Source: Amaranthus tricolor (Eukaryota > Streptophyta > Magnoliopsida > Caryophyllales > Amaranthaceae). Taken from it: a stretch of DNA of 64,000 nt. The stretch is from NCBI RefSeq assembly GCF_026212465.1, contig NC_080056.1, forward strand, positions 24,542,673 to 24,606,672. The letters run 5' to 3'. The position numbers and the translations under genes are program-made. The notes under the pieces are model-generated. The model was not told the origin of the DNA. It saw only the letters and a list, made by a program, of their open reading frames with translations, and made no database searches. Position 1 is the stretch's first letter, and the number at the start of each line of letters is the position of its first letter. This document shows positions 47,461-62,570 of the stretch, in pieces.

Positions 47461-50100
47461 TGTAACACCCCAGAATTTCCGACCCCTTAACGAAACCAAA
47501 ACCGTAAAGGACGGGAGGAAATTCGGGTGTTACATAAAAGAAAAAGGAAGAGAATTTAGATAAACGTTAGATATTAACTTTAAAAAGGTGAGTGGAAATT
47601 TCGGCAGCATCTGCCTTAAAACTGTGCGCCTTTGTAGAAAAACAAAAGTTATTTAGAAGCTAATAAAGTAAAGGCACCAACGGCCTATCAAAACTATGCC
47701 ACGGCGGAATGATTCGTTGCCGGCTTCTCAAATGAACATGCCAAACATGGATCGTGGTTCCAGTGTCGACGTTTGCGTTTTAAAAGAGACTTAACTCCTT
47801 ATGCCATACAGAGTTATAAACTACGCAGCGAAAATACAAATATACGAGGGAGGACACCAGGCCTCATAACAAAACATATACAACCAAAGTTTACAAAAGA
47901 TAAATAGAGCTACAAAATCGAAAGATAGCGGCATGACACAGGTTATGCTTCGCCCTCATCACTCTCCCCCAATGCAATGCAATGCAATTGAAGCTCCAAT
48001 ACCTGCTACGCCTGTCCATGATCCTCCTACTGCTCGACATTAGACCAAAGGCCAATGTGTCATAGCAAGACAATCATAGAAAGTCATCAACAATCAAACA
48101 TAAACACAAACACGTACACGTCAGTAACTAGCATCAAATATAATAAGGCCAACTACTAGATAACATTATATTATAAAACAACATAAGATGATTTCATAAG
48201 ACGCAAGCACAGATTTGTAACCGTTTATCGGCCACTTATACTTCTTAATTTCATTACGTGCTTTCCAACCCGAACCATATGTTCTTGGGTAGTTCCACTT
48301 TCGACTATTAATGAGCGCCATGGGATAGCAGCATGCCAAAACCCACTGAGCCACTCAACAAAAATATGAAATTCACCTTTGAAATAGTCAAACTCAAATT
48401 AAGGCATAATCTAATTCTTAAATTGATAAGGGGTAGTTCTCGCCCTCTATTAACTCTCATTCTCTAAACTATTCTAAGCGCAAGGATTTCATAGTCGATA
48501 GCTCTTCATGTAAAGTGTACTCAATAGTGTCTCATAGTTTCAATGCAATGTATATTATCACAATAAACAATAATGTCTTAAAGCAAATTGCATATAAGGG
48601 TTAGTTACTGCGTATATGTACCTGTAAGCGTCACTGCACGATCAAAAGTCACGAAATCACCCAACTAAGGCTCTACTTTCCTCTTACGAAATGGGCACCT
48701 ATATAAGTTATGAGTACAACTAATAAGTTCCCTTAACTACTTTGCCATACCAAACTAAATATCAAAGTAACCGCTATCACCCATTCAACATGAGTTTTCG
48801 ATTACTCTAGCACGCACACAACTCACTCAATACAAGTCAAAATCATTAACTCAACACAACATAAGTCTTTCCATCAATATAAAGTAGAAGTATGTGTGAA
48901 TCGTTTCTTTAAATCAACTAATTTTGAGCATATCGGCTCGCGTTACCTAAAAAAAAATAACTAATCACAACCAAATCTTACAATTTTAATATGACATTAA
49001 TATAAGGATAAGGCCAAATATTAGAGTTATCGTATCGGAATATCATTCGTTACATTCTCCAAAGCTATTAAGAACTATAGTCAAAACAATACAACAATTA
49101 ACTTTAGCAACCATCGACGATAAGTTGACATTATGCTTTTGGCTTACTAATATCATGTATCTATAACTTCAATAACAACCTAATAAAGGTATTTGTAATT
49201 CACAACAATCACACCACAACAATTAGTAGCTATTATTCTCAATTTAAACAATCAAAATCACTTTCATAGTCAACTAACATCATCACCATTACTAATTATT
49301 CACAATAATAACCAATCGATCAAATCTTAAAATAACTTTTAAAGTTATTTAATCAATCATCACCAAAATATAGTATAAAACACCCATTATTTGTAATTTC
49401 ATTTCTAAATTCAAACCTTAGTCATTTGGTGTTCATAGATAACATATTTAATTAGTATCCATACTAAGATTCATAAAAACTAATACAAAACCAATACATC
49501 ACCCATAATTTCATATCACACTTCAAACCCTAAGTTATAAACATGTTTAATTTATCAATCACGTTCTTACCCACAAAAGATTCAGTGAAATTAACACAAC
49601 CAACCTCAAACTCAATACGCTTAATAAAACTCCAATTAAAAGCTAGAAAAATAAATTAGAGAAAAGAGGAGATGGCTCACAATATTAAAACTAGAAAAAA
49701 GGGAAAATATGTAAGTTAAGGTTGTGCTAGTGGTGGCACGGGACCGAACTGGTCGGAGAGAGGACCCCAAACTGGCCACCGTGGCTGGCGGCACGCGCAG
49801 CAAATGCAACACCCTAGGTTGCTACTGTCGTGGTTGTTTAAAGGGGAAGAAGCAGCTGCGTCACAGAGAGAAGAGAGGGAAGACCGGTGGCCGCCGCGGC
49901 TGGGCTGCTGGTTGGTGGTTTCGTGGCTCAGCAGTGAGGGAGAGGGAAGAGAAGAGAGAAGAGAGGAGGAGGAGAGGCGTGACATTTTTGTGAGTGAAGG
50001 AAGGAGTACTCACAACCCTAACACGTCCTTTTATATTATTTATCTAGATTCATCTTCTTTCGAGGCCCAATTAAGAACTCACCTCCGTATGCCCACACAT
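47461..50100. mobile_element. LTR-like transposon segment starting TGTAACACCCC
   Basis: Begins TGTAACACCCCAGAATTTCC; 55 bp later GGAAATTCGGGTGTTACA forms its near-complement, giving an inverted pair at the left end. Most of the segment is noncoding, with a GC-rich patch at 49720-49990. Read on the minus strand, TATAAAAGG near 50030 could be an LTR promoter, followed by a Ser-rich 89-residue frame (49985-49716) that I do not consider a gene. It cuts the F-box-like fragment. The right boundary is uncertain and no target duplication was found. Confidence 0.4.
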
Positions 50101-50276
50101 TTTAATAAAAAAAAATATAATTATTTTGATTCGAACCTCTTTATTTAGAAATCCAATGTAAGTGTAATAATAAGGAGATTCAGCTCTATAGGAACAACTG
50201 GATATTGACTTGGAATATAGACCATCGTTGAAGCATACATAATTATCAAAATCCAATTCTCTCTCCCCCCCCTCCC

Positions 50277-50277
<1 letters not shown>

Positions 50278-50314
<37 letters not shown>
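50278..50314. repeat. 37-nt C homopolymer
   Basis: An uninterrupted C run preceded by CT-rich sequence from 50260. The opposite strand is a G run able to form a G-quadruplex. Confidence 0.95.
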
Positions 50315-50315
<1 letters not shown>

Positions 50316-50459
50316 TTATTAAGGTTTTTCTTTTAGGTACCCAATCACCTTTCTCTAATATATACACATTATACTTACTATTCTAACGATATTCCAAATT
50401 GATTATAGCAAATTTGATCTTTAGAAAGAAAGATGAACATTTGATTTCATATAAGAGTG

Positions 50460-52720
50460 GTGGACATGCAACCCAAGTTGATTATTGGTTAGTACGCAAG
50501 AGGGACGGAAACTCGTGCTTGGATTGAAAATTGGTGCTCAGTACAGAGATGCCCACCGAACATAGATTATTAGTACTAGCGTTTCGGATGAGGAATAAAA
50601 TTGTCGAAAAGAAAATAGAATTCAGGGAAAAGATTATGTGAGGGAGACTTAAAAGAGATGTTACCACTATCCTGTCAAGCAGGATTAACTCGTTGGGATA
50701 CCCAAGTCAGTCTAATGATACAACTAAAATGTGGGTGACTATGGCTGAAACCATTCGAAAAGTGGCAAAAGAGACTTTGGGGTGTCGTTAGGAAAACGAA
50801 AAGCGTATAAAGAGTCGTGGTGGTGGAACGATGAGTTGAAGAGAAAGATAAAGGACAAAAACAAGAGATTTAAGGAACTTTTGACATGCACGGAGGAGGA
50901 GGGTAGGATACAAAAGTGAGAAAGCTATAAAGAAGCATAGCGGGTGGCAAAGAAAACAGTAGTAGAGGCGAAAAGGCGTGTCTATGAGGACTTCTATCTG
51001 AAGCTTGGTACCAAAGAGGGGGAGAAGCATATTATTAGGTTGGCAAAAATTATGTCCAGGCAATAGTAAGACTTAGAAACAGTGAAATACATTAAAGCTG
51101 AGGGAGGACGAGTTCTCCTGAGACAAGAGGACATCAAAACAAGATGACGTCAATATTACTCTGAACTGTTCAATGAGACTAGGGTGCCAAAGGAGGAGGA
51201 TAGAAAAACTTCCGACGTCTAAAGACCACGTGACTATAGGTTAGAGAGTGATATTACCACAAAGGAAGTAGGAGAAGCTCTCAAAAAGATGGGGAGAACA
51301 AAGGCAATTGGACCAGATAACATCCCGATTGAGGTGTGCAGGAGTTTAGAAGTAAAGGGCATTCATTGGTTGACTAACCTCTTCAATGTTATCTTGAGGA
51401 CGCATAAGATGCCACAAGAAAGGAGGAATACCATACTAATACCACTGTATAAAAACAAAGGTGATACGCAAGTTTGTGGGAACTATAGAGGAATCAAACT
51501 CCTAAGTCACACAATGAAATTGTGGGAAAGAGTGATAGAGACGAGGATCAGACAAGAGACGATGATCAGGGAGAACCAATTTGGTTTCATGCAAGGAAGG
51601 TCAACTACTGAGGCTATATTTTGAAGAGAATGATGGAAAAAAATACAGGGAGCGGAAGAATGATTTGCATATGGGGTTCATCGACTTGGAGAAAGCATAT
51701 GATAGCTTACCATGACACATCATATGGGATAGCCTCAAGGCTAGAGGTATTTCTTTAAGGTACATTGAAGCTATATGGGATATGTATGATAGAGTTTCGA
51801 CTAACATTCAGACTTGGATGGGAATAACAGAGCCTTTCGTAGCTAAAGTAGGACTACATTAGGGATTTGCACTAACTCCTTTTATTTTTACAATCATTAG
51901 GGAAAAGATTTCTAAATTTAACTGGGAAACGGTACCATGGTGCATGTTATTTCTTGATGATATCGTTTTGGTAGCTAAAACTAAAGAGGAGGTTAGGAAT
52001 AAATTGGAAGAGTAGAAGGAATTTTAGAAAGTAAAGGGCTGCGCATAAGCTATACGAAGACTGAATATTTACTATGCGACTTTAGTTGGACATCGCCGGT
52101 TGGAGAACCAAAGGTGTCCATCGGTGAAGAAGTTGTTACAAGTACAACCAAGTACAGGTATCTGGAATCGATTATTCAGAGTAATAGGGTGATTGACAGA
52201 AATATTACCCACAGTATACAAGCGGGTTGGCTCAAGTGGCGAGCAGCCAACGGGGTGTTATGCGATAAGAAGTTTCCAAGTAGATTAAAAGGTAAATTTT
52301 ACCGAGTGGCAATCAGCCAGCTTGTTGTACAGCTAAGAATGTTGGCCTGTAAAGAAGACTTTCGAACATATATAGGATGAAAGTTATAGAAATGCATATG
52401 TTGAGGTGGATGTGCGGTCACACATTGATGGATTGAATTAGGAACCATGAGTTTAGAGAGAGGCTAGGGGTTGCCCCTATTTCAGCAAAGATGCGCGAAA
52501 ATAGATTGAGATGGTTTGGACATGTGCGTAGAATGACTTTTGACGCCTCTATGAGGAGAATTAAAAGCATCATAGTAGAGGGTAAGAGAAGCCGAAGAAG
52601 ACCTAGGAGAACATGGGAAGAGCAAATATAAATATATTTGCATGAGTTACACCTCTCTGAGAACCTGACCAGGGATATGAGTAGTTGGAGACGCCTCATT
52701 CGTGTTTCAGACTACTAATT
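50460..52720 (+). pseudogene. RTE reverse transcriptase ORF, multiply broken
   Basis: The endonuclease remnant near 50460-50600 is very decayed. RT N-terminal region: 51289-51624 (GPDNIPIEVCRSL, YKNKGDTQVCGNYRGIKLLS, ENQFGFMQGRSTTEAI). After a shift near 51622 the palm is read (HMGFIDLEKAYDS), with a stop at 51713. A degraded catalytic region follows near 51950 (CMLFLDDIVLVAKTKEE, normally FADD). The thumb and C-terminal part lie at 52114-52380 (YRYLESIIQSN, HSIQAGWLKWRAA) and 52385-52715 (MLRWMCGHT, RLRWFGHVRRM, RRRPRRTWEEQ). At least eight stops or shifts. The signature order and words match plant RTE elements closely. Confidence 0.87.
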
Positions 52721-52770
52721 CCCTTGTACTTGCATGTTGGTGTTTTTGTTCTTTGCCTTTTTCTCGTTTA

Positions 52771-53231
<461 letters not shown>

Positions 53232-53587
53232 AATGCAGGCTTACGGAGGTAGCTTCAACTTTACCTAACTCTTTTCGTTGCAGGAACGTTTCTTGTTTTC
53301 CCTTGAGTTGAAAGACTCTTTGGTCGCGCTCTCCTTTCTGGGTATGAGTTGCCGCCGTCCTTCCCTCCCCAGACCCTACTCATGGTTTTTATATGGGCGG
53401 GATACATTGGTATGATGATAATGACGACTTACTATTTTAACAATATTCCAAATCATTTACTACAACACCAAAGACTAAAAGGTTATGATCTAATGGAAAC
53501 TTATTAGTTTTTTTGTTTTGGTTGATAAATTAATAGAACCACAAATAAAAACTATATTACAATTTATAAATTATATTTGTATAGAAA

Positions 53588-55508
<1,921 letters not shown>

Positions 55509-56373
55509 TGCAAACAATGTTTATAATCACCCTAATACTACTACAACGAGTGTAATAGTAAGTCGGGGGTTGAACCACAAGGACAAAGGATGCTAGACTC
55601 TAAGCTTGATGTGGGAAAGTTGTATGGAAGGTTGGTTGGTGGGTGAACTAAACTAATGACAAGAATGAAAAGTGAAACTAAATAATGAAAGACAAGCGGG
55701 GAATAGACTAGGTCCACCCTAGAAAGATCTATTAAGGATAAAGATAAGCTAGGTTAAGGAAGATTGAACGATAATCAATCAAGATACTCTAGATAGCGAG
55801 AGGAAGTTTATGACACTATAAGCCACACGAACAACCTATAATCGCCCTATGTCTCCTAAGGAGTGGTAGGACAAGACTCCAATCGAATATCTATAAAAAT
55901 TTATCATCAATCTCAACCCTAATCCTAAACATTGAAGTTAAGACCAAACCTACGGTTTTTCCAATCTAAAGCCCCTAAAGACACTACTCAAACACATTAA
56001 TGTATTAAAGCAATAAACATGGAAAGTAATAAATCTATTCTAGAAGACATGAATGAAATGAAAGCCAAGAAAGCAACAAAGAAAGTATTAAAGAAATTGA
56101 AGAGCAAGAATGCATTAAATCTACAGTAAGAAAGCATTTAAAGAAACCATAAATAACAGTGAAAGCATAAATGAAATGTAAACTTACATAAATGAAAAGA
56201 CTAGAAAGTAGATGAAAGCATAAATGAAGAATAATAAATCTACACTAGGGAAAAACATAGAGAAAAGCATTAAAGAGTGATGTTCTACAGTGAGGCACAA
56301 AGGCATCCACCCTAGGCATAGGGTTTATTACAGAAGAAGGGGGTTATTTATAAGTTAGGGAACAAAAGGGGTA

Positions 56374-57343
56374 GTAAGCCGGTGGTAGCACTTTTTTAAA
56401 AAAATTCCACATGGTAGCATCGAGTTTATGCACAAACTAATTGCCGTAGCATTTTCCGTTATGTTCTTGTTAAATTCCGTTTAATTCATTATTTGTAAGT
56501 TTTTTCCACATGGTAGCATCCAGTTTTTGTTTAATTTACAATTTTAACGTTTAATTCACCAATTTAATGTTTAATTCACCGTTTTATTCATTAACGCCCA
56601 TAAATGTTGCAATAATTTTGTTTTCATGCAAATTGTTGGCATTATAAAGTTCAAAAGGTAAGTAGCCAAGCACACTAATACTAATACATATTTACTTCAA
56701 GAAAAATTAGAGATAATTCTAATAATAAAAGCAAGTATTTTCCTACTAAAAAAGATTTGCTACAAAAAAGTTACCTATTTATTTATCTTTTTCTTTACAA
56801 TTTATGAAAAAAAATTGTATTAACCAATATTACAAAAAGCTAATGATTAACGTCGTTAACAAACAGGAAGATGGCAAGTATGCGATTTGGTGTTGATGGA
56901 GACGATGGGGAACCAGTGTTTATAACCTCTAACAAAACCTTAGCCTTTTGTTGTATCCACTTGTACATCATTTTATTATTATTAGAATTATCTCTAATTT
57001 TGCTTGAAGTAAATATGTATTAATATTAGAGCTTGGCTACTTACCTTTTAAACTTTATAATGCCAACAATTTGAATGAGAACAAAATTATTACAACATTT
57101 ATGGGCATTAATGAATTAAATGGTGAATTAAACGTTAAAATTGTGAATTAAACAAAAACTGGATGCTACCATGTGAAAAAAACTTACAAAATGATGAATT
57201 AAACGGAATTTAACAAGAACTTAACGGAAAATGCTACGGCAATTAGTTTGTACATAAACTGGATGCTACCATGTGGAATTTTCTTAAAAAAGTGGTACCA
57301 CTGGCATTTCATGAAAATTGGATGCTATCATGTGGAATTTCCC
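56374..57343. mobile_element. Foldback element with ~330-350 bp inverted arms
   Basis: The left arm (56381-56730) and right arm (56971-57303) are inverted copies sharing, for example, TTCCACATGGTAGCATC.AG, CAAACTAATTGCCGTAGCAT and TTAGAGATAATTCTAATAAT. The loop (56731-56970) is about 240 bp without a clear gene. The right arm carries an extra 40 bp holding one more copy of the CATG.TAGCATCCA word. The whole is flanked by a 29-bp direct repeat with two mismatches (56345-56373 and 57344-57372). Long inverted arms suggest a Mutator-type foldback element, but such a long flanking repeat is not typical. Confidence 0.8.
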
Positions 57344-57478
57344 TATTTATAAGCTAGGTAACAAAAGGGGTAAAACGCCCTAAAAGCCCAAGGAAATAAA
57401 CTTATGAAGAAAACAATTCGTGCAGCCTGCAGCTCCCATTTGGCCGAACGGGTCAAGGATTCAACCAAAGGGTGACTC

Positions 57479-57522
57479 ATTCGACCGAATTGGGACACAT
57501 TCGACCGAATTGGGACACATTC
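57479..57522. repeat. Short tandem duplication
   Basis: CATTCGACCGAATTGGGACA occurs twice in a row inside the LTR, with further CATTCG.CCGAAT variants nearby. Confidence 0.7.
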
Positions 57523-58029
57523 TGGGTAAACAACAAGTTTTGGCATCAATCTCAAACTTTAATAACCTATTCGTCTGAAGCTTGCTCCCATTCGCCCAAA
57601 TCAATGCTCATTCGATTGAATGGAGCTTGATTCGTGGTTTCCAGCAACATTCTAAGCCAATGAAGCAAGTGACATCTTCATTTACCCGAGCAAAAGTCCA
57701 TTCGACCAAATGGTGGGTCGAATGGCCTTAATTCCTTGCCAAAATGTGTCTTTGAAGCATCGGAAGGCCTTTGAACTTTGTGAGGCTCTTAGGGGTGAAT
57801 TGAAATGCTTTGAGGGGCTTCGATATGCGTTTTTAATCTTCGATCAAAGCGTCTAAGTCTCATACGCACTGCAAATGACCTCGAAATCTTCGAAAACACC
57901 TTAATGAGCTTATAACAGCTCGGAGACAAGAACAAGGTGAAATCATGCGTAAAGTGTATAAAATTATTCTAAATTGCGAGACTCGACACTACAATGAGAA
58001 TATAAATTTGCTCTAAAACGAGCACGTCA

Positions 58030-59850
58030 TACTTATCCATAATATTATTAAGATATAATTATTATCATTATCATTTTCTTCCTTACTACTACTACTACTG
58101 CTACTACAATTGCTATTGCTACTACTTTTATACAAGGAAGAAAAGATAAACTGAAAATTTACCTTAATATTTGAAGAATACTACTTTATTTATTCTTCAG
58201 CTAAAACTTGCAATGATTTTATACTATATGAGCTTTATTTTACTTTTCTCTAATTTTTTTATTGTGTTCGTCTCATACACGAATTGTTGTTTACTTTTTA
58301 GTTGTTTACTTTTATAGCTTTATATATATATACATGTTATGGTTTTTCCAAAATAATTCAAATCAAATAAGCCTTCATGAAATCTAATAGTTTAAATATT
58401 AAATAAAATCTTTAAAATAATAACAAAATTTTCATGTAAATATTATTAATCAATTATAATAATCTTAGTTTAAAATGATAATCAAGGATGTTAAAATGTA
58501 GGTGTTATGAGTTGGGAATCAAATCCTAATAGGGAGAAATTTAAGGAATTGTATCATATCTACTCTTCAGCACAAAACCGACTAATCTGGCCAGGTCGAA
58601 CATGTTTAGAAAGGATTGTAATGTAGGCTAGGGTTAACTTAGAGTAAATTTTGGGAATGTAGTGCTAAAATAGAGGATAGGAAGCGATCCAAGGTAATAA
58701 TACCAACAACAACCACTTCCAACATTAATACTAACCCAAAAGCCTCAAAATAAGCACAAAGGAACTTTAACATATTGCACAAACTTGCTCTATTCTCAAT
58801 CTTTTTTTCAATTACTTTTTCTCTTTCTTTTTGTGTTTTCCAAACTCATATTTCTTTTGCACACTTAATCTCTTTTTATTGATGTTCCTTGTTCAATGAA
58901 TATATATATATAAATTTTCTTTGGGGAGCACAAGAGGAAAAGGGAGATATTAAACTGAATGTAATGTATAGAGTCATATAAAACCAACAACCACTTTGTT
59001 AACCAAAAGCTTACACCACAATGCAACACAAACAAACATCACCATAATCATTTAACTGTCCTCTAGTTAAAAGAAAGGAAACATTTAGCTAATGTTGAGT
59101 TAAATAGTGTAGTTACCAAGAAAAAGGTAAAGGCACAAACTTGGCTTAACCTAAAGTCAATCGATGTACAAGGTAGAAAATTTGGCTATGTAGCTGTAAC
59201 TACAAACATGTTATCATCCCTTGCCTTAAATAAATTTCGGACAATGCTGGAGGAGAATGAACACAATTCTAAGATTCATTAACTAGCACTCAAAGAGAAG
59301 GACTCACAATGGATTCCATGAAGGTTCAATCCTAACCAGGCTAGTAAAAAATGCGCCTCAACAAGTACTCATCCAAGCCACAAACCAAGAAAACCTAGAT
59401 CCCCCGGGTCAGGTGGAAAACAGTTAATCACTCAGTCTTGAAACAGGCACAAGGCTAGGAAAACATGAGTATGCATATGACTACTATAATGTACACAATT
59501 GAAGCTTGCATGCCCATTTCATAGCTCAAGACATCAACAAAAACAACAAATTAAATATGCAAAAACTAAGACAATAGTGACAATAATACGGATCTTTCGA
59601 AGCTTTGAAAACACAAGAACCCTTCCCTAGACCAACTCTAGAGTTGTCTCGGCACTTGGGAAAGGTGAACAAGAAAAAAAAAAGAGAAGGATCGACATTA
59701 TAGGGACTATATGTAAGAAAACAAAACAAAACAAAACTAACACCAGGTTATGTCCCCCAAGTACTTTTGTTTAACATCAGTACGTTCAACACAGCTGACC
59801 CCAGCTCAAAAATTTAAAGAAAACATAAAATAAACCTGGTGTAGGTTTGA
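58030..59850 (-). other. Internal noncoding region of the Athila-like element
   Basis: No gene. Contains a short ACT repeat near 58087-58106 and sequence like the 3' untranslated region of Athila/Tat elements near 59700-59850. RT and integrase, expected here in a full element, are absent. Confidence 0.45.
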
Positions 59851-59876
59851 ACTCACTCCTAGCATCTCCATCGCTT

Positions 59877-60470
59877 TCAGCGTGGGGACTCAAAACTCTT
59901 CACTCTTCTTTTTCTGGCCCGCGTTTTTCTAAGGAAAACATAATCTTCCTTTATGAAAAAAATCTCTCTCCCGACATCAGCAACAACATTCTTCATCATA
60001 TTCTCATCATCGAACTCCACAAAAATCACGGGGGCACCATGAACATTTCTCCCCTTAATCTCCTCATCACTCATACCCTCAACAACCTCAAAGGAACAAA
60101 TCTGCTCGACCATAGGGTCTTTGGAAGACTAAGAAAAGGCAAACACAACTTTCTCACGTGCTATCCTCACAGTGATAATCTCTGATTCGTAGTCAATTAT
60201 GGCTCTCAAAGTCTTTAGAGCATCTCTCCCTAAGATGAAGGGAGTATAAGGGTCTTCCGCCGTGTCTAGCACCATAAAATCACATGGCACTACAATGCTT
60301 CCCACTTGAATTGGAAGGTCCTTGAACTCCCCACAAGGTAATTTTATGCTTCGATCGGAGAGTTGGATGGTTTTTCATGATGACTTGAGCTCAAAGGCTA
60401 GTTGCTTGGAGATAGACATCGACATGAGGCTTATAGAAGCTTCAAGATCGACGAGTGTTTACTTAGCATT
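59877..60470 (-). pseudogene. Athila-like aspartic protease remnant
   Basis: Minus strand from about 60455: VDLEASISLMS stands where the catalytic LDLGAS motif should be, so the active Asp-Thr/Ser-Gly is altered. After a stop near 60380 come IQLSDRSIKLPCGEFKDLPI, VVPCDFMVLDT and FILGRDALKTLRAIIDY, the flap and closing motif of Athila-type retropepsin. The frame ends at about 60160, and a further open stretch, 60113-59877 (FVEFDDENMMKNVV), is probably the linker that would lead to RT. Protease would process gag; this one lacks its active site. Confidence 0.65.
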
Positions 60471-60744
60471 CAGCTTCCTAAGGTTCACTAAAAGCAATAA
60501 AGGCCCTCTAGCCTTCTCTTTTTTTCCCACGTGCCTTGAATGATGACACTTACCCACTCTGGAAAACTAACCACTTTGCTCCTAAGCTTTCTCTTATTCC
60601 CTAAGAGAGTCCTAAGATACTTAGCATATTGAGGCATTTGTTCTATGGTATCTAAGAACGAGATTTTCATCTCTGTAGCGGTGGAGCATGTTGAAGCTCA
60701 AGTTTCCTCCATTCTTGTATCCTTCTCCATCTCTCTTCTGCATC

Positions 60745-60788
60745 CTTCTTCTTCTTCTTCTTCTTCTTCTTCTTCTTCTTCTTCTTCT
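60745..60788. repeat. CTT trinucleotide microsatellite
   Basis: About 14 CTT units; on the gag strand this reads as a Lys (AAG) run in the gag-protease linker. Confidence 0.93.
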
Positions 60789-60959
60789 CCACAACTTCAT
60801 CATTTTTCTTCTTAATCTCATCATCAACACTTTCTCTTTTCTCCTCCCAAGATCCTCTCTATGCTCATTTTCTACTTGAAGCTCATGACCCCTTGAAGAT
60901 CCTTCCCCAAAATCATCCCTTGGAGCTATAACAGGAACAAAGTATGAAATCTTCGATCT

Positions 60960-62569
60960 TAGAAAGATCACCTTGCATGTGAGATGGTTAGGGTTCGAGT
61001 TAGGGGTTTATGGTGATGGCGGTTGGGTGGAAGGGTTAAGTTGAGAGTGAGATGGGAATAACAATGGTAGAGGTGGATTGGCGATCTGAGAAAGCTGAGA
61101 CTCAAACAACTTTTGTTGTGCTTGAAGTTGTTGCAATTGAGTAATCAAGATTTGATTGATTTGGGGGAGGGTTTGGTTCTGTTGAGCAAGAAAGCTCACT
61201 TGAGATGAAAGTTAGTCATTGTTCGGAGCAGGGTTCGGTGGTGGTTGTGTAGATGGATAGGATAGGTGGGGATCGGTCCTTAGTACTTGAAGATACATGT
61301 TTGGCTTATCCCGATTTGGCCTAGGAAAATTTCCACCTACTTGTTTGGCATAAGGCACATGATTACTTTGGTTATAGCTTTGGTTGAAGTTTCCTTGGCT
61401 GGTGTTGGAATTAAAGAGAGGTCTAAACGGTTAGTTGTTGTTTAAATTTTGATGCCTATACGCTTGGCTTTGCCTACCATAGCTCACGGTCACTACAGAT
61501 TCGGGATTGTACCCATACCTATCATAGTTTATGAACGGAGCCCCTTATTGATTGCACCCCCCCATAGTTTATAGCTGCCACATGTTCAGAATTTACACCT
61601 CCATAATTTGAAGTGTCATGATTGGTGCTCCCACAGATGTTACATGAAAAGAACTTCTCATTTGCCTATGTTACATTAGAACTACCGATAGCAAGTTTGA
61701 ACTTAGACAACTTCTAATCCATGATAAGCTCAATTTTTGTTTTAATTGCGTCCATGTTGCTTGTATCAATAAGTCCCCTAGGTAGTCCACTACCCCATGC
61801 TCCTCGCCATGTGCTATTCTTTGCAACTTCCTCAATCTTGCTTTTACTTGATTTCATCGGATCATGGATAGTTGACCACCAACAGCTGAGTCTAGGAGAG
61901 CTTTGGTAGAGTCGTTAAGCCCATCATAGAAGAAGGTATTTAGATGGTTCTCTCCGTACTCATAGTGAGGGCATGCTCTGACTATTCTCTTGAACCAACT
62001 CCAAGTAGCACTAAGGTTCTCATCATCCTTTTTCGTGAATGACGGAATTTTCTTGCGCTAATCTTGTGTTCAAATTATAGGATGGAACCTCTCTAGGAAA
62101 GATGTTTTCAATCCAGCCCATGTGGTGATGGAGTTTTACTCGATGCACTTGTACCAATCCATAACATCGCCGACAAGACTTAGTTGGAAGAGATGTTATT
62201 AGGGCATGGGGGATGAGAACACATATGTCAGAGAATACCTCCAAATATTGTACATATTATTCATTCTTTAAGCCACAAAAAGGGGTCTCTTTTACCATCC
62301 GGGTGAATTGTAGGTGTATGTGGTATGGAGTTGGGGGTATTGGAAGCACGACACCCCCCTTGGAATTCCTGGGAGCCAGGAGTCCCAAATTGGCCAAACA
62401 ACTTTTGATCTTCGACCATAGGTTGTGTAGGAGGGTCGAGAGTAGTTGGTTGTAACTGAATTTGGGCTGGTGCTTGCCTTTGAACATGCTCGATCACGGG
62501 ATTGTATGGCACTAGCTGTTGATTGGATCTGCGTGCGTTATAGTGCAAGCAAGCAACACTAGAAACCAA
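60960..62569 (-). pseudogene. Athila/Tat-like gag remnant
   Basis: The N-terminal part is at 62569-62261 (IEHVQRQAPAQIQLQP; Pro/Gln-rich). The retrotransposon gag core lies at about 62060-61850 (LSATWSWFKRIVRACPHYE, LNTFFYDGLNDSTKALLDSA, GGQLS), the clearest match. A degenerate CCHC-like knuckle is near 61640 (CNICGSTNHDTSNY, last Cys lost). The Asn/Gln-rich C-terminal part is at 61440-61008 (VSFLAQQNQTLPQINQILIT, LQQLQAQQKLFESQL coiled coil). Many stops and shifts. Gag would build the particle and bind RNA. Confidence 0.7.
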
Positions 62570-62570
62570 A

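Larger units (their letters stand above)
55509..58029 (-). repeat. 3' LTR of the Athila-like element, containing a foldback insertion
   Basis: On the minus strand begins TGACGTGCTCGTTTTAGAGC and ends near TTGCA at 55509. Without the foldback element (56374-57343) and its duplicated flank it is about 1.5 kb. No target duplication found outside. Confidence 0.5.

Noticed and set aside
49716..49985. 89-residue Ser/Pro-rich frame with CCICCACR
   Set aside because: Low-complexity, GC-rich leader of an LTR-like segment; complementary frames are equally long.
60621..60971. Arg-rich frame on the minus strand
   Set aside because: CTT microsatellite read out of the gag frame.
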